Origin: Salininema proteolyticum
Lineage (GTDB): Bacteria > Actinomycetota > Actinomycetes > Mycobacteriales > Micromonosporaceae
Direction of reading: 5' to 3'
Assembly: GCF_042685645.1 (NCBI RefSeq)
Contig: NZ_JBHUNX010000001.1
Span: 868,001-932,000 of the forward strand
Length of the DNA stretch: 64,000 nucleotides
Part shown: positions 9,619 through 17,850 of the stretch, piece by piece
Numbering within the stretch: the stretch's first letter is position 1
How the letters are laid out: each line of letters begins with the position of its first letter
The notes under the pieces: model-generated
Seen by the model: the letters and a program-made list of their open reading frames with translations, nothing else
Database searches by the model: none
Told to the model about the DNA's origin: nothing
Made by a program: the position numbers and the translations under genes

Positions 9619-9650
9619 CGGGGGCGGGCGCCGCACGGCGCCCGCCCCCG
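9619..9650. terminator. strong bidirectional hairpin terminator
   Basis: A perfect 14-base stem with a four-base GCAC loop lies between the converging acyltransferase and Spo0M genes. Its G/C-only arms lack a T tract, which is usual for actinomycete terminators. Confidence 0.7.
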
Positions 9651-9663
9651 GTCTCTCGGATCC

Positions 9664-10428
9664 TTACAGTCCCTTGCGCTGGATCAGCTGGTTCAGGTTC
9701 TCCTCCACGGGCCCGGCCACGTCGGCCTCCTCGTTGGACAGGGTGAACCGCAGGACGGAGCTCTGGTCCGGGTCGACCAGGCCGGCGTCGTTGCCGATCT
9801 GGAAGATCACGACCGTCTCCTCGGGTCCGGCGATGAACGACAGCTCCAGCTGCTGGAAGCGGTCGGCGTAGTCGCCCTTGGCCCAGAAGATGATCTCCTG
9901 GTGGAAAGCCAGGTGCGAGCCCTCGATCGTGCCGGGCTCGAGGTCGCTCTCCTGGTAGACGAAGCCCAGTTCCTCGATGGCGGACATGACCGCCTGCTGC
10001 ACCGGCAGCGGGTCGATCTGGAGCGGGTCGACGTCGCCCTTGTCGAGCGCCAGCTTGAGGTCGAGCTCGGTGGCCACGCCGAGCTTCATGCCCGCCATGG
10101 GGCGGCCGTCGATGGTCGACAGCGGGGCCTCCCACGGGACCTGGGTTGAGAACTCGACGACGTGGTCGGTCCCCGCCCGCAGTTGGAAGGGCCCGGTCGC
10201 GTTGGCCGCGAAGAACTCGCTGTTCTCGGCCTTGTCCTTGCCGTCGGCCTCCTCGGTGACGACGGCGGTGTAGTGCAGGACGATCCCGTTGACGTCCTGG
10301 TCCACGTCACCGCCCTGGAAACGTACCTCTCCGACGAGGTTCTCGCCGGGCTTGACGCCTCCGGAGGGGAGGACGGTGTCGATGGTGACTCCCGACCCGA
10401 CCAGGGATTTAAGCTTATCGAAGACCAC
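9664..10428 (-). CDS. spo0M: Spo0M-like arrestin-fold protein
   Basis: The product is about 254 residues. The N-terminus VFDKLKSLVGSGVTIDTVLP, followed by PGENLVGEVRFQGGD, matches the start of the SpoOM family (PF07070), which has an arrestin-like fold and affects sporulation or cell morphology in Bacillus and actinomycetes. The start is taken as GTG at 10428 because AAGGA lies eight bases upstream and the family starts at this residue; the open frame continues to 10563 without support. It is soluble, with no membrane segments or signal peptide. It is divergent from the DUF4956 gene. Confidence 0.85.
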   Translation of the reverse strand: MVFDKLKSLVGSGVTIDTVLPSGGVKPGENLVGEVRFQGGDVDQDVNGIVLHYTAVVTEEADGKDKAENSEFFAANATGPFQLRAGTDHVVEFSTQVPWEAPLSTIDGRPMAGMKLGVATELDLKLALDKGDVDPLQIDPLPVQQAVMSAIEELGFVYQESDLEPGTIEGSHLAFHQEIIFWAKGDYADRFQQLELSFIAGPEETVVIFQIGNDAGLVDPDQSSVLRFTLSNEEADVAGPVEENLNQLIQRKGL

Positions 10429-10678
10429 GGGGGCGATCCTTTCCATTGCATTACCGGACAACGGATCAAAGTTACCATCGCATGTTCGAAGACCTGGATT
10501 CGCCGCGATGCCTCTCCGGGCGACAGCGATCGCGACACGGCGCACCCGCCGCCCCCCTCCCACCTACGACCCGCGCGGAAAAGCTTAGCGGCGGATTATG
10601 GGCCTCTTAGCGCCCCCTTAACCTCCGTTCGCCTATCGTTCACACACGTCAGCCGCAACAGCTTCCGCGAGGAGAGAC

Positions 10679-11266
10679 ATGACCGCCTGGTTCTGGTACG
10701 CCCTATTCATCGACATAGCCGCCGTCACCACGATGGCCGTCGTCATCTACTACCGCCGCCACCGCCGCAGCGACCTCATGTTCGCCTACATCGCCCTCAA
10801 CATCGGAGTCTTCTCCGTCGCCTCCCTGATGCTCACCCAGCAGGTCGAACTCGCCGTCGCCTTCGGACTCTTCGGCGTCCTCTCCATCATCCGGCTGCGC
10901 TCCGACGCCATCAGCCAGAGGGAGATCGGCTACTACTTCACCGCGCTCGCCCTCGGCCTCATCACCTCCATCGGCTCCGGCCACCCCCTGGCCATGACCG
11001 GCTTCGCCGCCCTCCTGCCGCTTGTCCTCTACATCGCCGACCACCCGCGCTTCTCCGGCAGCGTCGAACGCTGCTCCATCACCCTCGACCGCGTCGTCCA
11101 AGACCCCGCCGAGCTGGAAGCGGAACTGTCCCGCCGCCTGCGCGGCCGCGTCGTCCAGACCAAGACCGACCGCGTCGACTACGTCCGCGACACCATGCTC
11201 GTCGAAGTCAAGTACCGCCCCTGGCCCGCCGACCGCCCCGTCGCCCCCGTCTACGCCGACCGCTAG
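10679..11266 (+). CDS. DUF4956 membrane protein
   Basis: The 195-residue product has three or four N-terminal transmembrane segments (about residues 5-23, 33-53, 60-70 and 82-120) and a cytosolic C-terminal domain with SVERCSITLDRVVQDPAEL. The segment GLFGVLSIIRLRSDAISQREIGYYF is characteristic of DUF4956. In many actinomycetes such proteins sit beside a VTC-domain polyphosphate polymerase-like gene, as here (nine bases apart), so they probably act together at the membrane; the biochemical role is not known. The ATG follows a GAGGAGAG Shine-Dalgarno sequence. Confidence 0.85.
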   Translation: MTAWFWYALFIDIAAVTTMAVVIYYRRHRRSDLMFAYIALNIGVFSVASLMLTQQVELAVAFGLFGVLSIIRLRSDAISQREIGYYFTALALGLITSIGSGHPLAMTGFAALLPLVLYIADHPRFSGSVERCSITLDRVVQDPAELEAELSRRLRGRVVQTKTDRVDYVRDTMLVEVKYRPWPADRPVAPVYADR

Positions 11267-11275
11267 GAGACCACC

Positions 11276-12289
11276 GTGGCCAACAACGTCCTCATCGACC
11301 GCTTCCCCGGAATCTCCCTGGAAGAACTCAACTCCCGCGCCGCCCTCCAGACCAGGGTCGACCAGAAGTACCTCCTGACCCCGGACCAGTTCGGCGCCCT
11401 CGGCGGCATGCTCGCCGCCGACGGCTGGTCCTGCCTCGAGGAAGGCGGACGCCGCCGCTTCCGCTACGACTCGGTCTACTTCGACACCCCCGACCTCCGC
11501 ACCTTCACCGACCACCGCAAGCGCCGCCGCCACCGCTTCAAGGTCCGCACCCGCACCTACGTCGACTCCGGCGACTGCATGTTCGAGGTCAAACTCAAGA
11601 GCGGCCGCGGCGACACCGTCAAGAAGCGACTGCCCTACACCAGGGAGGACGCCTTCCGCCTCACCCCGGAGGCCAGGGGGTTCCTCTCCCGCCACCTGAG
11701 GGAGAACTACGGCACGGAGGCCCCGCACGGCCTCGCGCCCACCCTGCGCACCGAGTACCTCCGCATCACCCTCACCGACGGCACCGGCGCCTCCCGCCTG
11801 ACCTGCGACACCGCCTTCGTCTGCTCGACCGCCGCCGAACGCCGCATCGCCCGTCCCATGTGGATCGTGGAGACCAAGTCCGCCACCGGCCGCAGCAGGG
11901 CCGACAGGCTGCTCTGGTCCATGGGCGCACGACCCGAGAAGATCAGCAAGTTCTGCGTCGCCGCCGCCATGCTCTTCCCCGGCGAAGCCGACAACCCGTG
12001 GATCCGCGTGCGGCGCCGCTGGTTCGGGCCCCGCACTGACGAGACGACCATGCCCCTCGCCGCCCGGAACCGGACCACGGCCGAAGAGGCCACCCTCGCA
12101 CTCTCCGCACCGCGCCGCCGCACCGCCGCCGACAAGACCATGGCCCTCCACATCCGCCCCTCGGCCCGGGCCGACGCGACCCGGCCCCTGGCGACCGCGA
12201 GGACTATCCCCCCGCCGACAAGTGAAGCGACACGGCCCATCCCCGTCCGCCCGGACCCGGACCGAACTCCGCACGCCCCCCGCTCTTGA
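11276..12289 (+). CDS. VTC-domain protein with repeated Thr-rich tail
   Basis: This is a 337-residue protein. Residues 5-250 form a VTC/CYTH-like tunnel domain (RVDQKYLLTP, RYDSVYFDTP, RHRFKVRTRTY, MFEVKLKSGRG, PMWIVETKSATG), the fold of the eukaryotic polyphosphate polymerase Vtc4, so nucleotide or polyphosphate chemistry is likely. Residues 254-322 are a low-complexity tail with five near-periodic acidic-x-Thr-x-x-Leu/Ile units. The gene is co-transcribed with the DUF4956 gene and starts at GTG after a TAGGAG sequence. Its last 86 bases overlap the convergent histidine kinase gene. No CotH partner is present. Confidence 0.85.
   Translation: MANNVLIDRFPGISLEELNSRAALQTRVDQKYLLTPDQFGALGGMLAADGWSCLEEGGRRRFRYDSVYFDTPDLRTFTDHRKRRRHRFKVRTRTYVDSGDCMFEVKLKSGRGDTVKKRLPYTREDAFRLTPEARGFLSRHLRENYGTEAPHGLAPTLRTEYLRITLTDGTGASRLTCDTAFVCSTAAERRIARPMWIVETKSATGRSRADRLLWSMGARPEKISKFCVAAAMLFPGEADNPWIRVRRRWFGPRTDETTMPLAARNRTTAEEATLALSAPRRRTAADKTMALHIRPSARADATRPLATARTIPPPTSEATRPIPVRPDPDRTPHAPRS
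12035..12241 (+). repeat. five ~15-residue repeats in the VTC protein tail
   Basis: The tail contains DETTMPL (residues 255-261), EEATLAL (270-276), ADKTMAL (285-291), ADATRPL (299-305) and SEATRPI (316-322). The key threonines are 258, 273, 288, 302 and 319, spaced 15, 15, 14 and 17. The shared form is acidic-x-Thr-x-x-Leu/Ile, with arginines between units. This resembles Ser/Thr-kinase target and FHA-docking motifs. Confidence 0.75.
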
Positions 12290-13475
12290 CGGCGGTACGG
12301 CGGATGATGTCGATCCCCAGCCCGCTGGAGCCGGCGGCGCTCCGACCCCGCTCCAGCAAGGACGGATCCGAGATCCCCGGGCCCTCGTCCACGACCGTCA
12401 CGAGCGCACCGTCCGCGGTGCGCTCCAAGCGGACGGAGAAACCCGTCCCGTCCGGCGTGTGCGCGAAGACATTGCCCAGGGCCGCGTCCATCGCGTCGCG
12501 CGCCTCGGACTCCTCCACCCCCACCGGGATCGCCTCACCCGGCAGGAAGGAGCCCACCCGCCGACCGGTCTCCTCCGCCAACACCTCCCAGAAAGCGATC
12601 CTCTCCCGCACCAGCGCCGTGATATCGCAGACCGGACCGGAACCGGCCGGCCGCCTCGCGTCGTTCACCACGCCCGTCACGGCCTCCTCCAACTCGGCCA
12701 CGGCCGCCTCCACCTCGCCGCGCTCGCGGTCGTCGGCCATGCCCTCGACCTCCAGCTTCAACACCGTCAACGGTGTCCGCAACCGGTGCGAGATGTCCGC
12801 GACCCGGTCCCTCTCGGCCGCCAACAGGTCGTCGACCCTGTCCGCCAGACCGTTCAACGCCCGAGCCACATCCCCGACCTCGGTCTTATCGCCGATGTCC
12901 GCCCGGGCGTCCGTGTCCCCAGCCGCGATCCTGTTCGACACGTCCGTGACCGCCTGCAGCGGAGCGAGAATACGGTTCGTCGTCCACCTCGCCAACGCCG
13001 CCCCCACGAACAAGAGCAGCACCGCCGCCGAACCGACCAGCAGATACTGCCGGCCCAGGCCCTCGGTCATCTCCGCGTCCTCCACGAACGTCCGCACCAC
13101 CGCCGTGCCGCCGTCATGAGTGCCGATCCCGTACAGCACCTCCGAACCGCCGGGCATGTCCGCCGAGAAGCTCCGCCCCGTCGCCGCCAGGCGCACCGCG
13201 TCGTTCTCCTCCGCCGGAATCCCGATGACCTCGCCGTCCGGCCAGAAGACCGTGACCGGGAAACGGCTGTCGCGGTTCGACAACGCCACCGCGCTGGTCA
13301 CCGTCGCCTTGTCCGCCGTCACGATCGTCGGAATCAACGACGTCGCCTCGTCGTGCGCCTGGTTCATCGTCCGGTCCACCGACGCCGACCGCAACAGCGG
13401 AATCAGCGGCACGATGAAGGCCAGCAGCACCAGCACGGCCGTAGCCGTCACCAACAGGGTCAAACGCTTCCTCAT
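12204..13475 (-). CDS. two-component sensor histidine kinase
   Basis: The 423-residue product has transmembrane segments at about 8-29 and 143-163 enclosing an extracytoplasmic sensor domain, then HAMP (about 165-215), HisKA with the phospho-acceptor His230 in ADISHRLRTPLT, and a HATPase_c domain (N box near NVFAHTPDG, G1 DEGPGI, G2 SSGLGIDI). The overall layout is that of actinobacterial CutS/PrrB-like kinases. It lies downstream of its response regulator with a four-base overlap. The signal is unknown. The C-terminus ends normally for the fold, so the 3' overlap with the VTC gene is real unless the VTC tail is not translated. Confidence 0.92.
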   Translation of the reverse strand: MRKRLTLLVTATAVLVLLAFIVPLIPLLRSASVDRTMNQAHDEATSLIPTIVTADKATVTSAVALSNRDSRFPVTVFWPDGEVIGIPAEENDAVRLAATGRSFSADMPGGSEVLYGIGTHDGGTAVVRTFVEDAEMTEGLGRQYLLVGSAAVLLLFVGAALARWTTNRILAPLQAVTDVSNRIAAGDTDARADIGDKTEVGDVARALNGLADRVDDLLAAERDRVADISHRLRTPLTVLKLEVEGMADDRERGEVEAAVAELEEAVTGVVNDARRPAGSGPVCDITALVRERIAFWEVLAEETGRRVGSFLPGEAIPVGVEESEARDAMDAALGNVFAHTPDGTGFSVRLERTADGALVTVVDEGPGISDPSLLERGRSAAGSSGLGIDIIRRTAVKSGGRAEFGPGPGGRGWAVSLHLSAGG

Positions 13476-14176
13476 GCCGCACCCGCGCCTTCCACTGCCT
13501 CCAGCTTCACACCGACGCCACGGACCGTGTGGATCAGCCTCGGATTCGTGGCCGACTCACCCAGCTTCCGCCTCAGCCAGGCCAGATGCACGTCCACCGT
13601 CTTGTCCGCGCCGCCATAGGGGAGCCGCCAGACGTCCACCACGATGTCCCTCTTGGCCACCACGCTCCCGGCCCGCCTCGCCAGATACAGCAGCAGATCG
13701 AACTCCTTGGGCGCCAAATCGACCGGACGGCCCTCCAACTCCACCCGCCGCGCGTCGGCGTCCACCCGGAGCGGACCCACCGAGATCGCCTCCGCCGCCG
13801 CGCGCGGCTGCGTGCGCCGCAGGATCGCCCTGATCCGCGCGTCCAGCTGCCCCGCCGTGAACGGCTTCACCACATAGTCGTCCGCCCCGGCGTGCAGCAG
13901 CCCCGTGATCTCGTCCTCGTCGTCCCTCGCGCTCGCGACCAGGACGGGGACGTCGCTGACGCCGCGCAGCATCCGCAGCAGGGCCGAACCGTCCACATCC
14001 GGCAGGCCCAGGTCGAGGACCACCACGTCCGGCTCGGCCTCCAGGGCCGTGTGCAGCCCTTCCATCCCCGTCTCCACCGATGTGGCCCGGTGGCCCAGTC
14101 GGGCCAGGTTCTTCTCCAGGGAGGCGCGAACCCGGGCGTCGTCTTCTATGAGCAGAACGTCTGGCATGAGCGACAA
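13472..14176 (-). CDS. OmpR/PhoB-family response regulator
   Basis: This is a 234-residue regulator. The receiver domain has acidic IEDD near the N-terminus, phospho-acceptor Asp55 in VVLDLGLPD, the Ser/Thr switch region in LVASARDD, and Lys in VVKPF. A winged helix follows at about residues 133-226 (PLRVDADARRVELEG, LAPKEFDLLLYL, VDVHLAWLRRKL, HTVRGVGVKL). It is the partner of the overlapping kinase. The start is either TTG 14176, with GGTGGA five bases upstream, or ATG 14167; the domain is intact either way. Confidence 0.92.
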   Translation of the reverse strand: MSLMPDVLLIEDDARVRASLEKNLARLGHRATSVETGMEGLHTALEAEPDVVVLDLGLPDVDGSALLRMLRGVSDVPVLVASARDDEDEITGLLHAGADDYVVKPFTAGQLDARIRAILRRTQPRAAAEAISVGPLRVDADARRVELEGRPVDLAPKEFDLLLYLARRAGSVVAKRDIVVDVWRLPYGGADKTVDVHLAWLRRKLGESATNPRLIHTVRGVGVKLEAVEGAGAA

Positions 14177-14340
14177 GTCTATCCACCGACCGGGCCCTCC
14201 GCCCTCCCCGGAACCGTCCGCGTCTGTGTCGTTAGTCCTCGATCCGACAGCGTCTCAACCCGAAACACGCCCGGCGCCGCCTCGAGTGAGGACCGTCTCC
14301 GTCATTGTGGGGCGGGGACGCGCCCGGATAGTCTGGGAGC

Positions 14341-14808
14341 ATGGGACGAAGAGCAGTGACGATCCTCTGGTCGCTGGCGGCCGCCGTGGCCCTGGCCGCC
14401 GGAGTCGCCGTCGTCTACCTCGCCCAGGGCGAACTCTTCTCCGACTACGACCGCGGGCTCTCCCAGGACGAGATCAGCCACGAACTAGACCAGGCCGCCA
14501 CCGCGACTCCGAGCGGCCCCGCCTCGCCCGAGGAGTCCGACGCCTCCGGGGAGACCGAGTCCCCCGGCGAGGAACCGCCTCCCGGCGAACTCATCGACAC
14601 CGACGGCGGACAGGCCACCGCCGTCTGCCGGCCCGAAGGCGCCGAACTGCTCTGGTGGGTTCCCGACCAGGGCTTCGCCGTGGACGAGGTCGAGGCCGGG
14701 CCGAGCGCCGAGGCGAGCATCCAGTTCGACGACGGCGAGAGCGAAGTCGAGGTCACGGTCACCTGCGACGGTGACAAACCCGTGGCCTCGGTCGAACACG
14801 ACGACTGA
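14341..14808 (+). CDS. membrane-anchored hypothetical protein
   Basis: The 155-residue product has one N-terminal membrane segment (about 8-28), an extracellular acidic linker rich in Pro, Glu and Ser (about 47-85), and a small C-terminal domain with two cysteines (TAVCRPEG and VTVTCDGD) that could form a disulfide. I do not recognise a family. TAGTCT at 14329-14334 ends six bases before the ATG, so the mRNA is probably leaderless. It is divergent from the two-component operon and could be controlled with it; this is inference. Confidence 0.7.
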   Translation: MGRRAVTILWSLAAAVALAAGVAVVYLAQGELFSDYDRGLSQDEISHELDQAATATPSGPASPEESDASGETESPGEEPPPGELIDTDGGQATAVCRPEGAELLWWVPDQGFAVDEVEAGPSAEASIQFDDGESEVEVTVTCDGDKPVASVEHDD

Positions 14809-14888
14809 ACGGCGGTGGCGCTCGGCCTCCGCCTGCTCCGCCTCGCGCCCCAGCGGCTCTTCTTGGCTGCCCGCCCCTGCGCGCGGAC

Positions 14889-16103
14889 TCAGCCGACGGT
14901 GATCGTCAACCGGGTCGGACTGCCGTCGAACGCCGCCCCCGACTGGTCGGGAGCGCCGTCCGGAGTGACGTCGTCATAGGGGAAGGCGTACCCGATCGGC
15001 GAGTGGGCGTGCACGGCGCGCGCGTAGTGGTTCGTGACCGGCTCCGTGTAGTACTCCGACACCGGGGCTCCGTTGGGCTGGTCCGGATGGGACAGGAGGG
15101 TGCTGCGGTGGAAGGCGGCGGCGAGGCGCGCGATGGCGCCCTTCTTCTCGTCGGTGTCGGCGGGGTCGTTGGTGAAGGGCCCGTGGTCGCAGGTGAAGAC
15201 GTCCCACGAGTTCGGCTCGGCGAAGGTCGATCCGTCGTCAAAGGTGAGCAGGTCGCCCACGACTCTGCCGGTGAGGACGCCGCGGCCGCCCTGCAGGTCG
15301 ACGGTGAGGTCGTTGTGGCGGTAGTGGTCCCAGACCGCCTCGGAGTAGTCCTTCCAGTAGCCGGCGAACGGCATGTCCGGCTGTCCGGCCGACGGCGCCA
15401 TGAGGTTCTGCGGCGACATCACCCGCAGGACCTTCCCACCGTCGTCGCGGAGGACGAGGTCGTCCCACGGCTGTCCGTCGGCGTCGGCCTGGGCGGTGAG
15501 GTCGTCGGCGATCCCGTCGATCGCGCCGCGGGGGAGCGGGGCCACCGAGTGGTCGCCGTCCCCTTGGAGGCGGATGCCGATGGGCAGCGGGGTGACCATG
15601 TCGACGTAGCTGAGGTTGATGAACAGTTGGACGTCGTTGAAGGTGAACTCGGAGAACGAGACGGTCTTTCCGTAGTTGGAGTCGTGGACGTTGTGCAGCG
15701 CCGGTTCCACCAGGGCCGGACCGGGGTTGACGTAGAAGTCGATGACGTCCTCTTGCACGAGGTAGATGCGGGCGCCGTACATGCGCGGCATGGTCACGAC
15801 GGTGGGCTGGGAACCGGTGGCGTCGAGCGGGATCGAGGCGTCGACGGGGAGCGGCGTGCCGGGCCCGGGCGGTTCTTCGAGGAAGTAGGGGTCCCGGCCG
15901 GCGCGGAGCAGCATCATGCGGCCGGTCGCGAAGTCCCTGCCGGTGACGTAGGCGTTGGCGGCGGTGCCGAGGTCGTTCACCAGCGCCAGTTCACAAGTGG
16001 CGGGGGTGGCCGAGGCGGTGGGGGCGGTGAGCCACCACGCGGATCCGGCGGCGGCGACGCTCGTGGCCGACGCGGCGGTCAGGAATGCTCTGCGTGAGAT
16101 CAT
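14889..16103 (-). CDS. GH64 beta-1,3-glucanase, TAT-exported
   Basis: The product is 404 residues. Residues 1-33 are a twin-arginine signal (SRRAFLTAASATS, then an Ala-rich region to about ASA). The mature part ATCELALVNDLG, NAYVTGRD, MPRMYGARIYLVQED, SFSEFTFNDVQLFINLSYVDMV, YWKDYSEAVWDHYR and YYTEPVTNHYARAVHA follows the glycoside hydrolase family 64 pattern (laminaripentaose-producing beta-1,3-glucanases, thaumatin-like barrel). The enzyme would cut beta-1,3-glucan, for example fungal cell wall. Two LacI-type operator palindromes lie 240-295 bases upstream. The ATG follows a GGAGGAC sequence. Confidence 0.88.
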   Translation of the reverse strand: MISRRAFLTAASATSVAAAGSAWWLTAPTASATPATCELALVNDLGTAANAYVTGRDFATGRMMLLRAGRDPYFLEEPPGPGTPLPVDASIPLDATGSQPTVVTMPRMYGARIYLVQEDVIDFYVNPGPALVEPALHNVHDSNYGKTVSFSEFTFNDVQLFINLSYVDMVTPLPIGIRLQGDGDHSVAPLPRGAIDGIADDLTAQADADGQPWDDLVLRDDGGKVLRVMSPQNLMAPSAGQPDMPFAGYWKDYSEAVWDHYRHNDLTVDLQGGRGVLTGRVVGDLLTFDDGSTFAEPNSWDVFTCDHGPFTNDPADTDEKKGAIARLAAAFHRSTLLSHPDQPNGAPVSEYYTEPVTNHYARAVHAHSPIGYAFPYDDVTPDGAPDQSGAAFDGSPTRLTITVG

Positions 16104-16547
16104 GGTCGTCCTCCAGTGCGGGAGTGGTCGTGCGTACGGTTCGGGGTGCGGTGGTCGCAGGGCCTGGAGGGGTGGACATTCTCGGTGCGTTCGCGGGGTC
16201 GTTCGGCGATCCTGCGGGTTCGAGGGGCGGTCGCGGGTTCGGTCGTGCGTATCGCCGGTCGGCCGTGCAGGCGGACCGGTCGTAGGCGCCCGTCCGGAGT
16301 CCGAAGGGCGGGCGTACGGTTCACCTCCTTCTCAGTTGTGAGAGAGCGCTCTCCAGAGTCAGTGTTGCTCTCTCATACTTTGGAGAGAGCGCTCTCTTAT
16401 GAGAGATACATTCCTATCATTTTAGATAGATTCTTGTCAATGACGCTGTCGTGACTTCGGGAGAGGCTGCGAGTGTCGGGCGGCCGTGGCGAAGAAGCGC
16501 AGAGGCAAGTAGGGGAGTGGCCGGGCGGGGTCGATGGGGGAAGGGGG
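16104..16547. other. long leader/promoter region of the GH64 gene
   Basis: Apart from the operator cluster, this holds no convincing gene. On the minus strand a strong anti-SD match AAGGAGGT lies at about 16322-16329 beside an in-frame GTG that would encode a 74-codon reading frame ending on the GH64 start (ATGA overlap at 16100-16103). The spacing argues against that start being used. The stretch 16411-16440 is AT-rich and could hold the promoter. Confidence 0.35.
16342..16397 (-). promoter_or_regulatory. LacI-type operator pair upstream of GH64
   Basis: A perfect 12-base palindrome (GAGAGCGCTCTC, 16342-16353) and a perfect 14-base palindrome (16384-16397) share the core GAGAGC/GCTCTC. Additional half sites GCTCTCTC (16367-16374) and TCTCT..AGAGA (16393-16406) interleave with them. 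Palindromes centred on GCGC with GAG/CTC arms are the classic operators of LacI-family sugar regulators (CebR/CelR type) in actinomycetes. No lacI gene is in the window. Confidence 0.7.
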
Positions 16548-16614
16548 TCCGAACGAAACGAACTCCAGGCCGTTGTGACGGCCTGGAGTTCGGAATTCGT
16601 CTCTGTGGCTCCCC
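16548..16614 (-). other. relic tRNA-Asn 3' end plus its terminator
   Basis: Bases 16606-16614 (TGGCTCCCC) equal the CCA end and last acceptor bases of the tRNA-Asn genes. The bases to the left match the region downstream of the tRNA-Asn at 25207: GAACGAAA, a long hairpin (15-base perfect stem, 16559-16592) in the same place, then TTCGTCTCT against TTCGGTCTCT. The rest of the tRNA is missing here. The intact tRNA-Asn at 18232 lacks this downstream context. An insertion between 16614 and 18232 at the tRNA 3' end explains both facts. Confidence 0.7.
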
Positions 16615-16923
16615 TGCTGCACGCATATCGGAACACAGGTACGCAGGTAGCCGCGCTATGGGAACTCCTGAGTGACGCTCAAACGCGGTAGACCGCTCAA
16701 GTTCGCTGGTCACGCACCTTCGCCGAGACATGAGGGTGCGCTCCTGAAGCTGGGTCGGGTGCGTGGCCAGGTGCGCGCACCCGATCACAGAGGTGCCGTG
16801 CGCGAGAAGCGAGACGACCGCTTTGTCGTGATTCCGCCACTTGGCGCGAACTGGATTACACGGCAGAGGCCTCTTGTATTTGAGAATCTGGTGAGGTCGA
16901 GTCCCCAATCCAGAAGGTGCGGC
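16615..16923. other. left part of the tRNA-linked islet, no gene recognised
   Basis: A continuous reading frame runs from 16672 into the next gene, but its product is not protein-like and has no start signal. I see no promoter, repeat or RNA gene that I can defend. Confidence 0.3.
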
Positions 16924-17541
16924 ATGCGGTCACTCCTTTCCTTGGTCATCCTTACCACTCTCGCGTTCAGCGCCGTCTTGTCGTCGGCACAGGCTGCTGA
17001 AGCCTCCATGACTTCAGCGCATCGCGAAGTGCTCGCGATCATGGAGAACGCCAATAACCCGGGAGAGGCATATGAGTCTCTGACGACCGATCAGAAGAAG
17101 CTGTTCGCCGACCTCGTGACCCCCGATCCTGACCGGCTCGAAGTGAATTCAACGGTGAACGGTGAGGCTGCGGATGAGAAGGAGCCCATCGTCAACGGCT
17201 GCCACACGATCACTACTCGACTTCATCAGAAAAGTCCAGTCGGGCTCTCTCTGTACATGATCGTTCTGGAGACGACATCCTGCTGGAAGGACGCGAGGAT
17301 CATCTCCGCCGATATAGACTCCTCGACGGGTTCGGCTGAGGGGCTCTTCTGGCGAGCCGACCCGGTTGGTCCGATCAATTCCGGAACGGGATTCGTGAAC
17401 AACACCGGAAGGCTGTGGGTGCAGCACAGGTTCATCTACGGAGGTGGCGGTATCGACCTGCAAGAGAAGACTCCGTGTTTTCGCAACCGGATGCCGAGGA
17501 ACATGAACCATACCCAGTCAATGACCTGCGCTGTCACCTGA
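16924..17541 (+). CDS. secreted hypothetical protein of the islet
   Basis: The product is about 205 residues with a clear signal peptide (MRSLLSLVILTTLAFSAVLS, cut after about SSAQA). The mature domain includes HREVLAIMENANNPGEAYESL, an acidic middle, four cysteines (NGCHT, TSCW, PCFR, MTCAVT) suggesting two disulfides, and a Gly-rich stretch GGGGID. I do not recognise the family. The start at 16924 is preferred over the longer frame because of GAAGG upstream and the signal peptide. GC content is visibly lower than in flanking genes, consistent with acquisition. It is followed 24 bases later by a membrane protein gene. Confidence 0.7.
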   Translation: MRSLLSLVILTTLAFSAVLSSAQAAEASMTSAHREVLAIMENANNPGEAYESLTTDQKKLFADLVTPDPDRLEVNSTVNGEAADEKEPIVNGCHTITTRLHQKSPVGLSLYMIVLETTSCWKDARIISADIDSSTGSAEGLFWRADPVGPINSGTGFVNNTGRLWVQHRFIYGGGGIDLQEKTPCFRNRMPRNMNHTQSMTCAVT

Positions 17542-17565
17542 AGGCGAGACACCGAAAGGTAGCGA

Positions 17566-17850
17566 ATGAACACAGAGACTCCCTCTAGGGCGGGAGCATC
17601 GATTGCGACGGCGACTGTCGTCACGACGCTCCTGGCCGTCATCTCACTGCCATTCATCTACTTCCTCACATTCCTGTTCGGCCCTACCGCGATCGTGAGC
17701 GCTGTTCTCGGCATGCGTCGAGGCGACCAGTGGCGATCCTTGCATCTCGTTGCCGTTGTCCTGGCGGCACTCGCAACTCTCGTCGCGGTCGCATTCTTTC
17801 TTATGACAGCAGCGACCGGAAGTCCGACAGTAGAGACGTTGGCCGACTGA
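17566..17850 (+). CDS. small two-helix membrane protein of the islet
   Basis: The 94-residue product has two hydrophobic segments (about 15-42 and 60-85) around a short basic loop MRRGDQWRS, resembling DUF4190-like small membrane proteins. GAAAGG upstream of the ATG is a good ribosome site. It probably forms an operon with the secreted protein before it. Base composition is lower in GC, as for its neighbour. The function is unknown. Confidence 0.65.
   Translation: MNTETPSRAGASIATATVVTTLLAVISLPFIYFLTFLFGPTAIVSAVLGMRRGDQWRSLHLVAVVLAALATLVAVAFFLMTAATGSPTVETLAD

Noticed and set aside
16100..16324. 74-codon minus-strand leader frame ending on the GH64 start
   Set aside because: The GTG lies inside the SD-like AAGGAGGT, so it cannot be used with it, and the product is Arg/Pro/Thr-rich without a plausible role.
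16417..16908. Minus-strand frame of 163 codons in the relic tRNA region
   Set aside because: It runs through the terminator hairpin and the tRNA relic; no start signal and no recognisable domain.
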